Source: CPC320 sp002684375 (GTDB lineage Bacteria > Pseudomonadota > Alphaproteobacteria > Rhodobacterales > Rhodobacteraceae). From it: a stretch of DNA of 64,000 bases. Location: contig CBFIHZ010000003.1 in assembly GCA_965662545.1 (NCBI GenBank), positions 84,319-148,318 of the forward strand, in the 5' to 3' direction. Below, piece after piece: positions 45,390-54,391 of the stretch. A program made the position numbers and the translations under genes. The notes beneath the pieces were generated by a model that was not told the origin of the DNA, did no database searches, and saw only the letters and a list, made by a program, of their open reading frames with translations. How positions within the stretch are numbered: the first letter of the stretch is position 1; every line of letters begins with the position of its first letter.

Positions 45390-46436
45390 ATGGCCGCTCT
45401 TTTAAATGAACACAGCCAAAATGAAACCCCGTTGATTGCCCGCAACTGGGTCAAAATTCTGGCGCAGTATCGAGAGCCTAACACTGTGCGCAGTGTCTTC
45501 GAACTTCTGGTCACTTTAATTCCGTTTTTGTCACTTTGGAGCCTCGCCTGGTGGTTATTGACCGACTACCCTTGGATGGCTTTCGCAGTCGCGCTCTCCA
45601 ACGGCCTTTTCCTTGTTAGAATTTTTATCGTTCAACACGATTGTAGTCATGGCGGATTTTTCAAAAATCGCAGAATCAGCGACTGGGTTGGACGTATTTT
45701 CGGGGTTTTAACATTGACCCCGTATGACGTGTGGCAACGAACACACATGATTCACCACGCATCGTCAGGAAATCTTGATCAGCGCGGCATCGGTGATGTC
45801 TACACGATGACGGTCGAAGAATATTATTCCAAACCGTTCTATGGCAAAGTTCTGTATCGCCTGGGCAGGCATCCCATTATCTTATTCGGGCTCGGCCCGT
45901 TGTACCTGTTTGTCTTACAAAACCGCCTGCCCCTAGGCTTGATGAGCTCTGGTATGAAATACTGGGTCAGCGCGATGGGCACCAATGCGATGATTTTGGC
46001 GTCGTTGGGATTGATCTTTTTGTTCGGGGGGCTTGCCCCTATATTGTGGATATTCTTCCCAACCCTCTGTGTGGCTGCCACGCTGGGCGTTTGGCTCTTC
46101 TATGTCCAGCATCAGTTTGAGGATACCCATTGGGACACCCAAGAAGAGTGGCAGGTCCATGATGCGGCGCTGCACGGTAGCTCGCATTATGATTTGCCGG
46201 CCGTATTAATGTGGTTTACCGGCAATATTGGGATCCACCACGTACATCATCTGTATAGCCGTATTCCGTTTTACCGCCTGACAGAAGTGTTGCGCGACCA
46301 CCCGGTTTTGGCGTCATCACAGCAGCGCTTGACGATTATGCAAAGCTTTCGTTCGGTCAAACTGCATCTTTGGGATTCAAACCGTCGCAAACTGGTATCC
46401 TTTGCCGAGGCACGACGGTCGCGGATGGCGGCTTAA
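45390..46436 (+). CDS. Membrane fatty acid desaturase
   Basis: A di-iron integral membrane desaturase of 348 residues that introduces a double bond into acyl chains. The three histidine boxes are present: HDCSH, HMIHH and HHVHH, with hydrophobic pairs between them (LLVTLIPFLSLWSLAWWLL, FGLGPLYLFVL, MILASLGLIFLFGGLAPIL). The class matches the acyl-lipid/omega-type desaturases of marine bacteria; the double-bond position cannot be read. Its last bases overlap convergent hemE by 4 bp. Confidence 0.92.
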   Translation: MAALLNEHSQNETPLIARNWVKILAQYREPNTVRSVFELLVTLIPFLSLWSLAWWLLTDYPWMAFAVALSNGLFLVRIFIVQHDCSHGGFFKNRRISDWVGRIFGVLTLTPYDVWQRTHMIHHASSGNLDQRGIGDVYTMTVEEYYSKPFYGKVLYRLGRHPIILFGLGPLYLFVLQNRLPLGLMSSGMKYWVSAMGTNAMILASLGLIFLFGGLAPILWIFFPTLCVAATLGVWLFYVQHQFEDTHWDTQEEWQVHDAALHGSSHYDLPAVLMWFTGNIGIHHVHHLYSRIPFYRLTEVLRDHPVLASSQQRLTIMQSFRSVKLHLWDSNRRKLVSFAEARRSRMAA

Positions 46437-47470
46437 TCGCCGCGCACCGCATCAATCATCCGCTGAACATTGTCGGGATCAGCCTGCGGGGTGATTCCGT
46501 GTCCCAAGTTGAAAATATGCGGCCCATTGCGGAATGCCGCGACGATACGCTTGGTGTCTTTGACCAGAGCCGGCCCCCCGCTGACCATATGCGATGATTT
46601 CAAGTTGCCCTGCACACATCCATCGGGCTGCAGATGTGCGGCGGCCCAGTGGGGATCAACCGAATTGTCCAAGGCCAGACAATCCGCTCCGGTAGCTTTG
46701 GCAAATCCCAGATATTTCTCTCCGGCCTCGCGGGGAAAGGCGATCACCGGAGTGTTGGGATGGCGGGCTTTCAGCGCAGTTACAATTCGGCGGGTAGGTG
46801 CCAAAGCGAACCTGTCAAAATCACGGCCTTTCAGAGACCCGGCCCAGCTGTCGAACAATTTTACCACTTCGGCGCCAGCGTCGATCTGTTTGCTGAGATA
46901 GTCAATTGTTGCCTCGGTCAAAAGGTCGATCAATCTCTGAAACAAGTCCGGATTTTCCGTCATCAGCTTATGCGCCGGCCCCTGATCTGGGGTGCCACGG
47001 CCGGCAATCATATAGGTCGCCACCGTCCAGGGCGCACCGGCAAAACCGATAAGTGTGGTTTCAGCCGGAAGCGCACGCGACAGAATTCGCAATGTTTCGT
47101 AAATCGGGTTGAGGGTGGCATCCGTTTCATTGGCAGGTTTGAGGCGATTGAAGTCGGCCTCTTTGGTCACGGTCGACAGCCGCGGGCCCTCGCCGGTGAC
47201 AAACCATAAGTCGGCCCCCAGTGCCTGTGGGATCAGTAAAATATCGGCAAACATAATAGCAGCGTCGAAGCCATAGCGCCGAATTGGCTGCAAGGTGACT
47301 TCTGCCGCCAGTTCGCTGTTGTAACACAGTGATAGGAAATCGCCGGCCTGTGCTCGGGTTGCGCGATATTCTGGCAAATAGCGCCCGGCTTGGCGCATCA
47401 TCCAAATGGGCGGTACGGGTTGGGTCTCACCTGCCAAAGCACGCAGGATAGTTTTGTTTTGTGTGGTCAT
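46433..47470 (-). CDS. hemE: Uroporphyrinogen decarboxylase
   Basis: Removes four carboxyl groups from uroporphyrinogen III in heme and chlorophyll synthesis. The 345-residue protein shows PVPPIWMMRQAGRYLPEYR near the N-terminus, FADILLIPQALGADL, GFAGAPWTVATYM, VVKLFDSWAGSL and the C-terminal FNLGHGITPQADPDNV, all strictly conserved in the family. Divergent from hemC across 98 bp, so the two may share regulation; convergent with the desaturase. Confidence 0.97.
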   Translation of the reverse strand: MTTQNKTILRALAGETQPVPPIWMMRQAGRYLPEYRATRAQAGDFLSLCYNSELAAEVTLQPIRRYGFDAAIMFADILLIPQALGADLWFVTGEGPRLSTVTKEADFNRLKPANETDATLNPIYETLRILSRALPAETTLIGFAGAPWTVATYMIAGRGTPDQGPAHKLMTENPDLFQRLIDLLTEATIDYLSKQIDAGAEVVKLFDSWAGSLKGRDFDRFALAPTRRIVTALKARHPNTPVIAFPREAGEKYLGFAKATGADCLALDNSVDPHWAAAHLQPDGCVQGNLKSSHMVSGGPALVKDTKRIVAAFRNGPHIFNLGHGITPQADPDNVQRMIDAVRGD

Positions 47471-47568
47471 GCTATTTCCTTCAACTTATGACCGTGGTCG
47501 CCAGCATGAGGCATAATGTCAAGCGAGATACGCTTGTCAGGGCACGCAGGTGAGATTACACCACACCT

Positions 47569-48513
47569 ATGATTGCAAATATGCCCTGTCCAAAGACGCC
47601 GTTGCGCATCGGCACCCGTGGATCGCCACTGGCGTTGGCGCAAGCCCATGAGACCCGTGATCGTTTGGCCCAGGCGTTTGATTTGCCTGATGCTGCGTTT
47701 GAGGTTGTGGTAATTAAGACCACTGGTGACCGCATACAGGATAGGCCGCTGCGCGAGATTGGCGGCAAGGGTCTGTTTACCCGCGAGATTGAGCAAGATT
47801 TGCTCTCGGGGGCGATTGATATCGCGGTGCATTCGATGAAAGATATGCCGGTATTACAGCCCAAGGGGCTAGTGTTGTCGACCTATCTACCGCGCGAAGA
47901 TGTGCGCGATGCGCTGATTTGTCCAACCGCCAGCAGTTTAAATGATCTGCCCGCCGGAGCCTTGGTGGGCACGTCAAGCTTGCGGCGCAAGGCGCAGGTT
48001 TTGCTGCGCCGGCCCGAATTGAGCGTGGTCGAGTTTCGCGGCAATGTGCAGACCCGTCTCAAAAAGCTAAACGCGGGTGTGGCGCGCTGCACCTTTTTGG
48101 CGATGGCGGGTCTGAACCGTCTGCAAATGACAGAGATTGCGGCCATGCCGGTCGCGCCGGAAGAGATGTTGCCGGCGGTGGCGCAGGGTGCGATTGGCAT
48201 CGAACAGAGGGTTGACGACTCACGCTGTTCTGCGCTGCTTGCGGCGATAGATCATCGGCCAACGGGCGTGTTGCTTGCCGCAGAGCGGGCCTTTTTGGCA
48301 GGGTTGGATGGCTCGTGCGAAACGCCGATTGCGGGTTTGGCCACACGAGACGGTGGGCAGGTTCTTCTGCGTGGAGAAATTTTGCGCCCCGACGGATCAG
48401 AGCATCTTTATGATGCGCAATCGGCCCCGGTCGAAGATGCTGCAGCGCTTGGCGCTGAAATGGCGGCTAAGTTGCGCGAGCTTGCAGGACCACAGTTTTT
48501 CGAGCTGCCTTAG
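47569..48513 (+). CDS. hemC: Hydroxymethylbilane synthase (porphobilinogen deaminase)
   Basis: Joins four porphobilinogens to form hydroxymethylbilane. The 314-residue protein has PLRIGTRGSPLALAQA, GDRIQDRPLREIGGKGLFTR, AVHSMKDMP, LVGTSSLRRKAQ and EFRGNVQTRL. Cys250 in LDGSCETPIAGLA carries the dipyrromethane cofactor. An in-frame ATG at 47581 is an equally plausible start. Divergent from hemE. Confidence 0.96.
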   Translation: MIANMPCPKTPLRIGTRGSPLALAQAHETRDRLAQAFDLPDAAFEVVVIKTTGDRIQDRPLREIGGKGLFTREIEQDLLSGAIDIAVHSMKDMPVLQPKGLVLSTYLPREDVRDALICPTASSLNDLPAGALVGTSSLRRKAQVLLRRPELSVVEFRGNVQTRLKKLNAGVARCTFLAMAGLNRLQMTEIAAMPVAPEEMLPAVAQGAIGIEQRVDDSRCSALLAAIDHRPTGVLLAAERAFLAGLDGSCETPIAGLATRDGGQVLLRGEILRPDGSEHLYDAQSAPVEDAAALGAEMAAKLRELAGPQFFELP

Positions 48514-48679
48514 GATCGGGTTCACGGTCCTAGCACCGTCTTAAAGATTTGATCTGGTTCTTATCTAAATGACACAAAACGTCTGTTGCGTGAATTTGCT
48601 TTTATGATCACATTTCCCCCGCTTGCCCGCATACCGGTCTCAGCTGTAAATGTTATAATAAAATCTGGCTGTGATCGGC

Positions 48680-49753
48680 TCACCTGTAAAGTCGGTAAAT
48701 TCCGCCACGATCCTCGTCCGTTAAAATCAGAATACTTCCATCGGCCGCGATCTCGATGTCGCGAATGCGGCCAATTTCATTTTTTAAAATGGCAGTTTCT
48801 TTTACTGGTTTGCCATTGTCTAAATCGACGAGATAGACGCTGCGAAATTTTAGCGAACTGACCAACAGTTTTCCGGTGAACTCTGGGAACATTTCACCCT
48901 CGTAAAACGCCATGCCCGAAGGGGCGATCGACGGTGTCCAATGCCAGACCGAATCCGCATATCCCTTTTTTGATGTTTGCCCCTCGCCGACCTGACCGCC
49001 TGAATATTCCCGCCCAAAGCTTAAAAGCGGCCAGCCATAATTTTCGCCAGGCTGTAAGATATTAATTTCATCGCCGCCTTTGGGGCCGTGTTCATTGATC
49101 CAAATATCGCCGGTCGCAGGATAGATTGCCATGCCCTGCGGGTTCCTGTGACCCTTGGTCAACAGCTCTGGCAACCAGCCTTCGTTAACATGATTGTTGT
49201 TTGGAACCGATCCGTCCAATCCAAGACGCACCACCGAGCCGCCGTGTGAAAGCCCGTCTTGTGCACTGTGTCTTTGGCCACGGTCACCCAGTGAAATAAA
49301 CAGATGATCTTTTACAATCGCCAAGCGGCAGCCAAAATGAACGCTTTTCCAAGAGCTGTTATTGGCGGTAAAAATAACGTCTTGCTGAACTAAAGCATTG
49401 CCGTCTAGCACGGCTTTGTTCACCGCAGTTGCGGCACCTTTTGAGGTGCGCCGACTGTAGCAGAAGTATACGTCCGGTCTTGTCGTATCCGGGTTGTGAA
49501 CGAGGATATCGAGCAGGCCGCCCTGACGTTCGGTGAATGCCTTCGGCACGTTGGAAATTTCGCTGCGCTCACCGGTTGTAAGATTGATCCGAAATAGTTT
49601 TCCACGCCGCTCGGTCACCAACGCTTCAGTGTTATTGAGCAGGCTCAAGCCCCAAGGATGGAACAAGGTGCCGCCAATGCGCTGCAATTTTACATCGGCC
49701 ATACCACCTGTTGAAATCACCGAGCAAAGCAAAACAAAAATCAGAGTACGCAT
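48680..49753 (-). CDS. PQQ-dependent sugar dehydrogenase (soluble aldose dehydrogenase type)
   Basis: An exported six-bladed beta-propeller of the GDH-B/YliI family, oxidising aldose sugars with PQQ. The 357-residue protein has a signal peptide (RTLIFVLLCSVISTGGMA). The mature part begins VKLQRIGGTLFHPWGLSLL and shows LVTERRGKLFRI, the active-site-type HFGCRLAIV, SLGDRGQRHSAQD, GHRNPQGMAIYPATGDIWIN, EHGPKGGDEINIL and the ENYGWPLLSFGREYSG segment. No PQQ synthesis gene is present in this window. Confidence 0.92.
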   Translation of the reverse strand: MRTLIFVLLCSVISTGGMADVKLQRIGGTLFHPWGLSLLNNTEALVTERRGKLFRINLTTGERSEISNVPKAFTERQGGLLDILVHNPDTTRPDVYFCYSRRTSKGAATAVNKAVLDGNALVQQDVIFTANNSSWKSVHFGCRLAIVKDHLFISLGDRGQRHSAQDGLSHGGSVVRLGLDGSVPNNNHVNEGWLPELLTKGHRNPQGMAIYPATGDIWINEHGPKGGDEINILQPGENYGWPLLSFGREYSGGQVGEGQTSKKGYADSVWHWTPSIAPSGMAFYEGEMFPEFTGKLLVSSLKFRSVYLVDLDNGKPVKETAILKNEIGRIRDIEIAADGSILILTDEDRGGIYRLYR

Positions 49754-50034
49754 GAGAAATCAAAGACACTTGGGGGTTGTAAAGTCAAGTCACAAGGCTG
49801 CTTTTGCCGGTGCCTGCGAATTGTCCAGCGCTATAGTCATTGAATGCTTTAATGCTGCAGGCTGTATTTATTTATATGCATGAATGAAGTGAATAGTGAA
49901 ATATTTCTCTTTTTATATGAGCGGTTAAAAAAATCTGGTATAAGCTGGTTTTAAGTCGTTACCTTATTCCGCTCGCACTACACAATCGGGCAAATGGCTG
50001 ATACGAACAATCAAATGCCTATGACGGGGTTTGT

Positions 50035-52911
50035 ATGAAATACGCGATCTTTATTTTGCACCTTGGGTTTGCTGCTCTTGTTTTAAGCGCTGGGCAGAGC
50101 TCTGCCCGTAATGTTTGTATGGGGTCTGCCTCAACATGGGACGATTGCTATCGTTCAGTAACAGACGCGGACGGCAATAAATACGTTGGCACATTTAAAA
50201 AGGGCAAGTTTGAGGGCGAGGGAAAATATAGTGAGGCCAATGGCAACGTGTATACGGGCACTTGGAAAAACGGTGTTTTTCACGGGGAAGGCGTGCGCAG
50301 CTTTGCAGACGGTTCAAAATATACCGGCGCATATCGCGATGGCCTTAAACATGGCGCGGGGACCTATGTTTCGCCTACGGGTGCTACTTATCTCGGCGAT
50401 TTTAAAAACGGAAAATATGACGGGCGCGGGGTTTTAACAAAGGCCAATGGTGCGACGTACACGGGCGTCTGGGCGTTTGGAAAAATGCAGGGGCAAGGCA
50501 CTTATGCCTCGCCAAAAGGGCACCGCTACAAAGGACAGTTCAAGCGCAGTAAATTTGATGGGCAAGGCATTTTCTATGCGAACAGTGGCGCGATCTACAG
50601 CGGCTTGTTTAAAAGTGGCCAGTTCCATGGCCGTGGCGCTTTTACGGCCGCTGATGGCAGTAAATATTATGGGCTATGGCGCGCTGGAAAACGTCATGGA
50701 ACCGGCACTCAAGCTTATGTTGATAACGGTAAATATGTCGGTGAGTGGCGCGATGACAAGCGGGAAGGTATTGGCACTTACAGCGATGCTGATGGCGGCA
50801 TCTATGATGGTATGTGGCGGGCAGATATGCGCGATGGTCGAGGCACTCAGACGTATGCGGATGGCGGTGTGTACAAAGGTGACTTCAACAGAGATCTGGT
50901 AGATGGTCTGGGCGTATACCTCTATTCTGACGGCAGTCGCTATGCCGGTGAGTGGCAGATGGATCATCCCGAAGGTCAGGGACTGTATGTGTCTGTCGCA
51001 GGCGATAGCTATCTTGGTGAATTCAAACGAGGTTTGTTTGACGGACAGGGTGATTATCTCGCGTCGGATGGGGAGGCATATGCCGGCATGTGGCGCAGGG
51101 GTAAACGCCATGGTCGCGGCACTCAAACAGATCCCTCAGGCGCGGTTTATACTGGCGACTTTGAAGCAGACTTTCGCCAGGGGCAGGGGGTCTCTACCTA
51201 TCCTGACGGCAGCACATACACCGGTGCATGGCAGGCAAATCAATATAAGGGTCAAGGCAGCTTTGTCACCGCCAAAGGAGACACATATGTCGGTCATTTC
51301 ACCGATAGCTTGTTCGATGGGCACGGCACTTATACAGCAGTAGATGGGGCAAAGTACACTGGCGCATGGCTGGCTGGAAAACGTCAGGGCCGGGGCATGC
51401 AGGTCTATGCAGATCAGGGCGTATACACCGGCGCTTTCAATGACGATATGCCTGAGGGGCTTGGCCAATACCGCGGCGTGGATGGCAGCGCATATGCCGG
51501 TGAGTGGGTTTCAGGAATGCGCAGGGGGCAGGGTCTGTACGATTCGGCTGGCGGTGACCGCTATATTGGAGGGTTTATCGCTGACCAGTTTGATGGAGAG
51601 GGCACCTATGCGGCGGTAAATGGCGACTTTTACACCGGCGATTGGCGCCGCGGTAAGCGAGCTGGGCGGGGTATACAGACTTATGCTGACGGCGGTGTTT
51701 ACAACGGCGATTTCGCCGACGGTATTCGCGCTGGGCTGGGTCAATATCGTGATCCCGATGGTGGGACTTATACAGGCGAATGGGTTGGCGATGCTGGTAG
51801 TGGCCAAGGTTTGTTTGTCGCCCCGAACGGTGACCGTTATATCGGTGCCTTTGCCGCCAACCTGTTTGATGGTCAAGGGGTCTATGAAGCAGTGGCGGGT
51901 AATCAGTATCAAGGCACATGGTCGGCCGGAAAACGCAATGGGCGTGGCACCGAAACTTACGCGGACGGTGGCGCCTATGACGGTGACTTTGTCGATGATA
52001 TTCGCAAAGGCATCGGTCATTATGTCGCGCCAGATGGCGGCAGCTATGCGGGCGAATGGAATTCGGACATGCGCAATGGCCAAGGTCTTTATATTGCGCC
52101 TGACGGCGACAGTTATTGGGGTGAGTTCGCGGATAATCTGTTTGGGGGCGAAGGACGCTATGCGGCAGTGGATGGAGATATCTATCAGGGCGCGTGGCGC
52201 AATGGCATGCGCAACGGCTATGGCACTCTGCACTATTCGGATGGTGGCGTTTATGAGGGTGATTTCCGCGATGATGACCTAATGGGGCAAGGCCGTTATC
52301 GATTTGCGGATGGCAGTGTTTATGTTGGTGCATTTTCCGCAAACCTATTTGAGGGAACTGGGACCCACACAGCACAGAACGGTGATCAATATGAAGGCTC
52401 TTGGCGGACCGGTAAACGTCATGGCCGGGGCACGCAAAGCTATAAGAGCGGAGACAGCTATAGTGGTGACTGGAACGAGGACGTGCAATCCGGGCAGGGC
52501 ATCTATCGCGCAGCCTTTGGCGATGTCTATACTGGGCATTTTAAAAACAACCAGTTCAATGGTAAGGGTGAATACATTTGGGCGAGCGGCGCCCGCTATG
52601 ACGGAGAATGGGTAGATCATCAACGGACGGGTGAAGGTACCTATTTCTATGTTGACGGACGTAAATATGTTGGTCTTTGGAAGCAAGATAAACGTCATGG
52701 AACGGGCAGCTATAGCTTTGCCAATGGCAATGTATATCTTGGTAGATGGAAAGACGACAAAAGGAATGGCACATTCACAGTGACGTACGGCAATGGAAAT
52801 ACCTATATTGGGGAACTTAAGAACAGTTGTTTCCACGGCAGAGGAAAATTCACTTTTGCCGATGGTACGGTTAAAGAGGGCCTTTGGAAAAATTGTAAAT
52901 TGGTTGATTAA
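50035..52911 (+). CDS. Exported giant MORN-repeat protein (958 aa)
   Basis: A secreted or periplasmic beta-solenoid; function unknown. Signal peptide residues 1-24 (FILHLGFAALVLSAGQSSA) are followed by a short linker. From residue 46 to 942 there are 39 MORN repeats, each exactly 23 residues with no insertion or loss, and a 16-residue partial repeat closes the protein. A typical unit reads DG-x2-Y-x-G-x-W/F then G-x-G-x-Y. From repeat 10 to 29 the repeats follow a four-type order (A: KR-x-GRGTQTYA; B: GGVY-x-GDF; C: GEW with GQGLY; D: GD-x-Y with LFDGQG). Mature cysteines are only at residues 28, 38, 932 and 954, outside the body. Flanked by a sugar dehydrogenase and a non-coding gap, it is probably transcribed alone. 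Bacterial MORN proteins are linked to membrane binding or envelope shape, but that is analogy. Confidence 0.93.
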   Translation: MKYAIFILHLGFAALVLSAGQSSARNVCMGSASTWDDCYRSVTDADGNKYVGTFKKGKFEGEGKYSEANGNVYTGTWKNGVFHGEGVRSFADGSKYTGAYRDGLKHGAGTYVSPTGATYLGDFKNGKYDGRGVLTKANGATYTGVWAFGKMQGQGTYASPKGHRYKGQFKRSKFDGQGIFYANSGAIYSGLFKSGQFHGRGAFTAADGSKYYGLWRAGKRHGTGTQAYVDNGKYVGEWRDDKREGIGTYSDADGGIYDGMWRADMRDGRGTQTYADGGVYKGDFNRDLVDGLGVYLYSDGSRYAGEWQMDHPEGQGLYVSVAGDSYLGEFKRGLFDGQGDYLASDGEAYAGMWRRGKRHGRGTQTDPSGAVYTGDFEADFRQGQGVSTYPDGSTYTGAWQANQYKGQGSFVTAKGDTYVGHFTDSLFDGHGTYTAVDGAKYTGAWLAGKRQGRGMQVYADQGVYTGAFNDDMPEGLGQYRGVDGSAYAGEWVSGMRRGQGLYDSAGGDRYIGGFIADQFDGEGTYAAVNGDFYTGDWRRGKRAGRGIQTYADGGVYNGDFADGIRAGLGQYRDPDGGTYTGEWVGDAGSGQGLFVAPNGDRYIGAFAANLFDGQGVYEAVAGNQYQGTWSAGKRNGRGTETYADGGAYDGDFVDDIRKGIGHYVAPDGGSYAGEWNSDMRNGQGLYIAPDGDSYWGEFADNLFGGEGRYAAVDGDIYQGAWRNGMRNGYGTLHYSDGGVYEGDFRDDDLMGQGRYRFADGSVYVGAFSANLFEGTGTHTAQNGDQYEGSWRTGKRHGRGTQSYKSGDSYSGDWNEDVQSGQGIYRAAFGDVYTGHFKNNQFNGKGEYIWASGARYDGEWVDHQRTGEGTYFYVDGRKYVGLWKQDKRHGTGSYSFANGNVYLGRWKDDKRNGTFTVTYGNGNTYIGELKNSCFHGRGKFTFADGTVKEGLWKNCKLVD
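50791..52170 (+). repeat. Five tandem 276-bp coding units in the MORN gene
   Basis: Repeats 10 to 29 of the MORN protein fall into five successive four-repeat units (92 residues, 276 bp). The protein pattern of each unit is conserved, while codon use differs between units, so the copies are old. The unit following (repeats 30-32) lacks the C-type repeat. Confidence 0.8.
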
Positions 52912-53608
52912 ACTTATGAACAGCGGTTAAATTTTTTCAAATTTCATAGGGACTTTCTTTAAATTTAAGCTGTGAGTCCGTTAAGTGGCTTATAACCTGA
53001 CGCGATGCTTACAAGACAAAAAGAAAACGTTAGCTTTTGGTTCCGAGCAGGTTTCTGATCTGGGCAGGATGGTCGGCAAAATGTGTTGATAACGTTGTGA
53101 AAAGTGAGCTATTTTATGTAACCCCGTCGTATTGGTGCCTTAGTTTATAGCACATGCGACCGCATTTATGACCCCGGATTGCGGACTGGCAACCTGTTTT
53201 GACGGATTTGATCAGCAGATCCCAATGGTCAATACTGCTCTGTTTACACTCTCTTTAAAATGTCAGTCCATCGCGGTTTGCAAATCACCTTCAGCCAGCG
53301 TCATATTTTTGACAAGTAATCGTTTTTCGGTGCGATCGATAAATTGCTATTGCAATTGGCAGTGGCGCAGCCTGAGACGGGCCGTAAAGATCAATCTGGC
53401 CGCAGAGTTTCACCCAGCGCAAAACGCCAGCCTTACAGGCAAAAATGTCTGGTCATCATTACGCACCTATCCTTGCCCTCATTTTTCTGTGCTTTCGGTG
53501 TTTCTGTGCTTTTGGAGCAATATCTTTGTTCTTGTTTTGATAAGGCTATACTGGCACTCGTTAATATGGGGTGGTAAACAAAATTAAATAAAAGCGGAGC
53601 AGTATCAA
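52912..53608. other. Non-coding region downstream of the MORN gene
   Basis: About 700 bp. The only long frames (for example 53168-53587) have no family features and poor codon character. A short minus-strand frame near 53027-53110 reads like the end of a protein (STHFADHPAQIRNLLG), but it is closed upstream, so it may be a decayed gene tail. No terminator with T-run recognised. Confidence 0.45.
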
Positions 53609-53812
53609 ATGGAGACAATGATCTCGGTAAATGGGGTGAAAATGACTGTGAGGCAGTTCTATTCACAGACCCACTATGATCAGGATGGCGATGAGTTGAT
53701 CTTAATCGGTGCCGGCACGATGAAACTGAAAGATTTTAAGGCGTTGACCCCGGAGCAGCAAGATATGCTTGATCCGCGCCCCGATTTGTCGGCCCAGAAA
53801 AACGATATATAA
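53609..53812 (+). CDS. Small acidic hypothetical protein (67 aa)
   Basis: Starts at the ATG at 53609, with GGAG about 10 nt upstream; an in-frame ATG at 53618 (MISVNGVKM) is equally possible. The sequence shows a first strand (MISVNGVKMTVRQFY), a DQDGDELILIGAGT core and an acidic/proline tail. It looks like a real small globular protein but I recognise no family. It stands alone between the MORN gene and a minus-strand small frame. Confidence 0.55.
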   Translation: METMISVNGVKMTVRQFYSQTHYDQDGDELILIGAGTMKLKDFKALTPEQQDMLDPRPDLSAQKNDI

Positions 53813-53884
53813 ACCAGAGGTTCGGCACCGGTGGATGGGTGTCGGACAACTGCACCAGTGGTTAAATTGGGTTGAGGCTGGGTT

Positions 53885-54121
53885 TTAGGCGCGCAGAGCT
53901 GAATAGGTAAGCGGCTTTTGAATTGCGTTATCGCCAGCCATCCGCGCCCGGGCGGCAGCGCTTATTTCAACGATCACACTCGGTGTGCCGCGGAAAGTTT
54001 TTTCTGCCCCTCCCGGTTTATTTGTAGCATCACCGGTTTTTATTCTGGAATAAAGATTTTGGTATTTCATATAGGTCGCTATGACATGGGAAACGCCGGT
54101 TCTTAAACTATCCCAAGCCAT
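53885..54121 (-). CDS. Small hypothetical protein (78 aa)
   Basis: A minus-strand frame starting MAWDSLRTGVSHVIATYMKY, with AGGG 9 nt upstream of the ATG. A mid-section GTPSVIVEISAAARARMAG resembles the short motif found near the end of many small flagellar or hypothetical proteins in alphaproteobacteria. I recognise no family, and it is divergent from the MFS gene. Evidence is the frame and start only. Confidence 0.4.
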   Translation of the reverse strand: MAWDSLRTGVSHVIATYMKYQNLYSRIKTGDATNKPGGAEKTFRGTPSVIVEISAAARARMAGDNAIQKPLTYSALRA

Positions 54122-54391
54122 GTGTTGTAACCCTGCTTTATCTGCTTACTGTGATCTCTCGCCCCAGATATGCAAAAAATTAGCCAGTTTCACCAATCTT
54201 AGGTAAAAATTATTGCTTTTGACCGGCTGACGATGAAATTACCCTGATCCCGACCGGCAAGGCACGTTCTTTGTACCCAAGAAGTGATTGCACGCACAGA
54301 TAAAAGTCGTCTTTTGGCGAGAGTTATAAACAATTACGCACCCTGTTCCAAATGGTCTATACAAGCCGTCCGAGATAGTTACGGTGTCACG

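Noticed and set aside
51511..52375. Long antisense open frames inside the MORN gene
   Set aside because: The minus-strand frames only mirror the repeated plus-strand coding pattern (repetitive residues, no start site), so they are shadows.
53027..53110. Minus-strand tail reading STHFADHPAQIRNLLG
   Set aside because: Looks protein-like but is closed by a stop a few codons upstream; too short to call a pseudogene.
53168..53587. 139-codon frame downstream of the MORN gene
   Set aside because: Cys/Trp/Ser-rich with no recognisable pattern and no ribosome site; probably chance.
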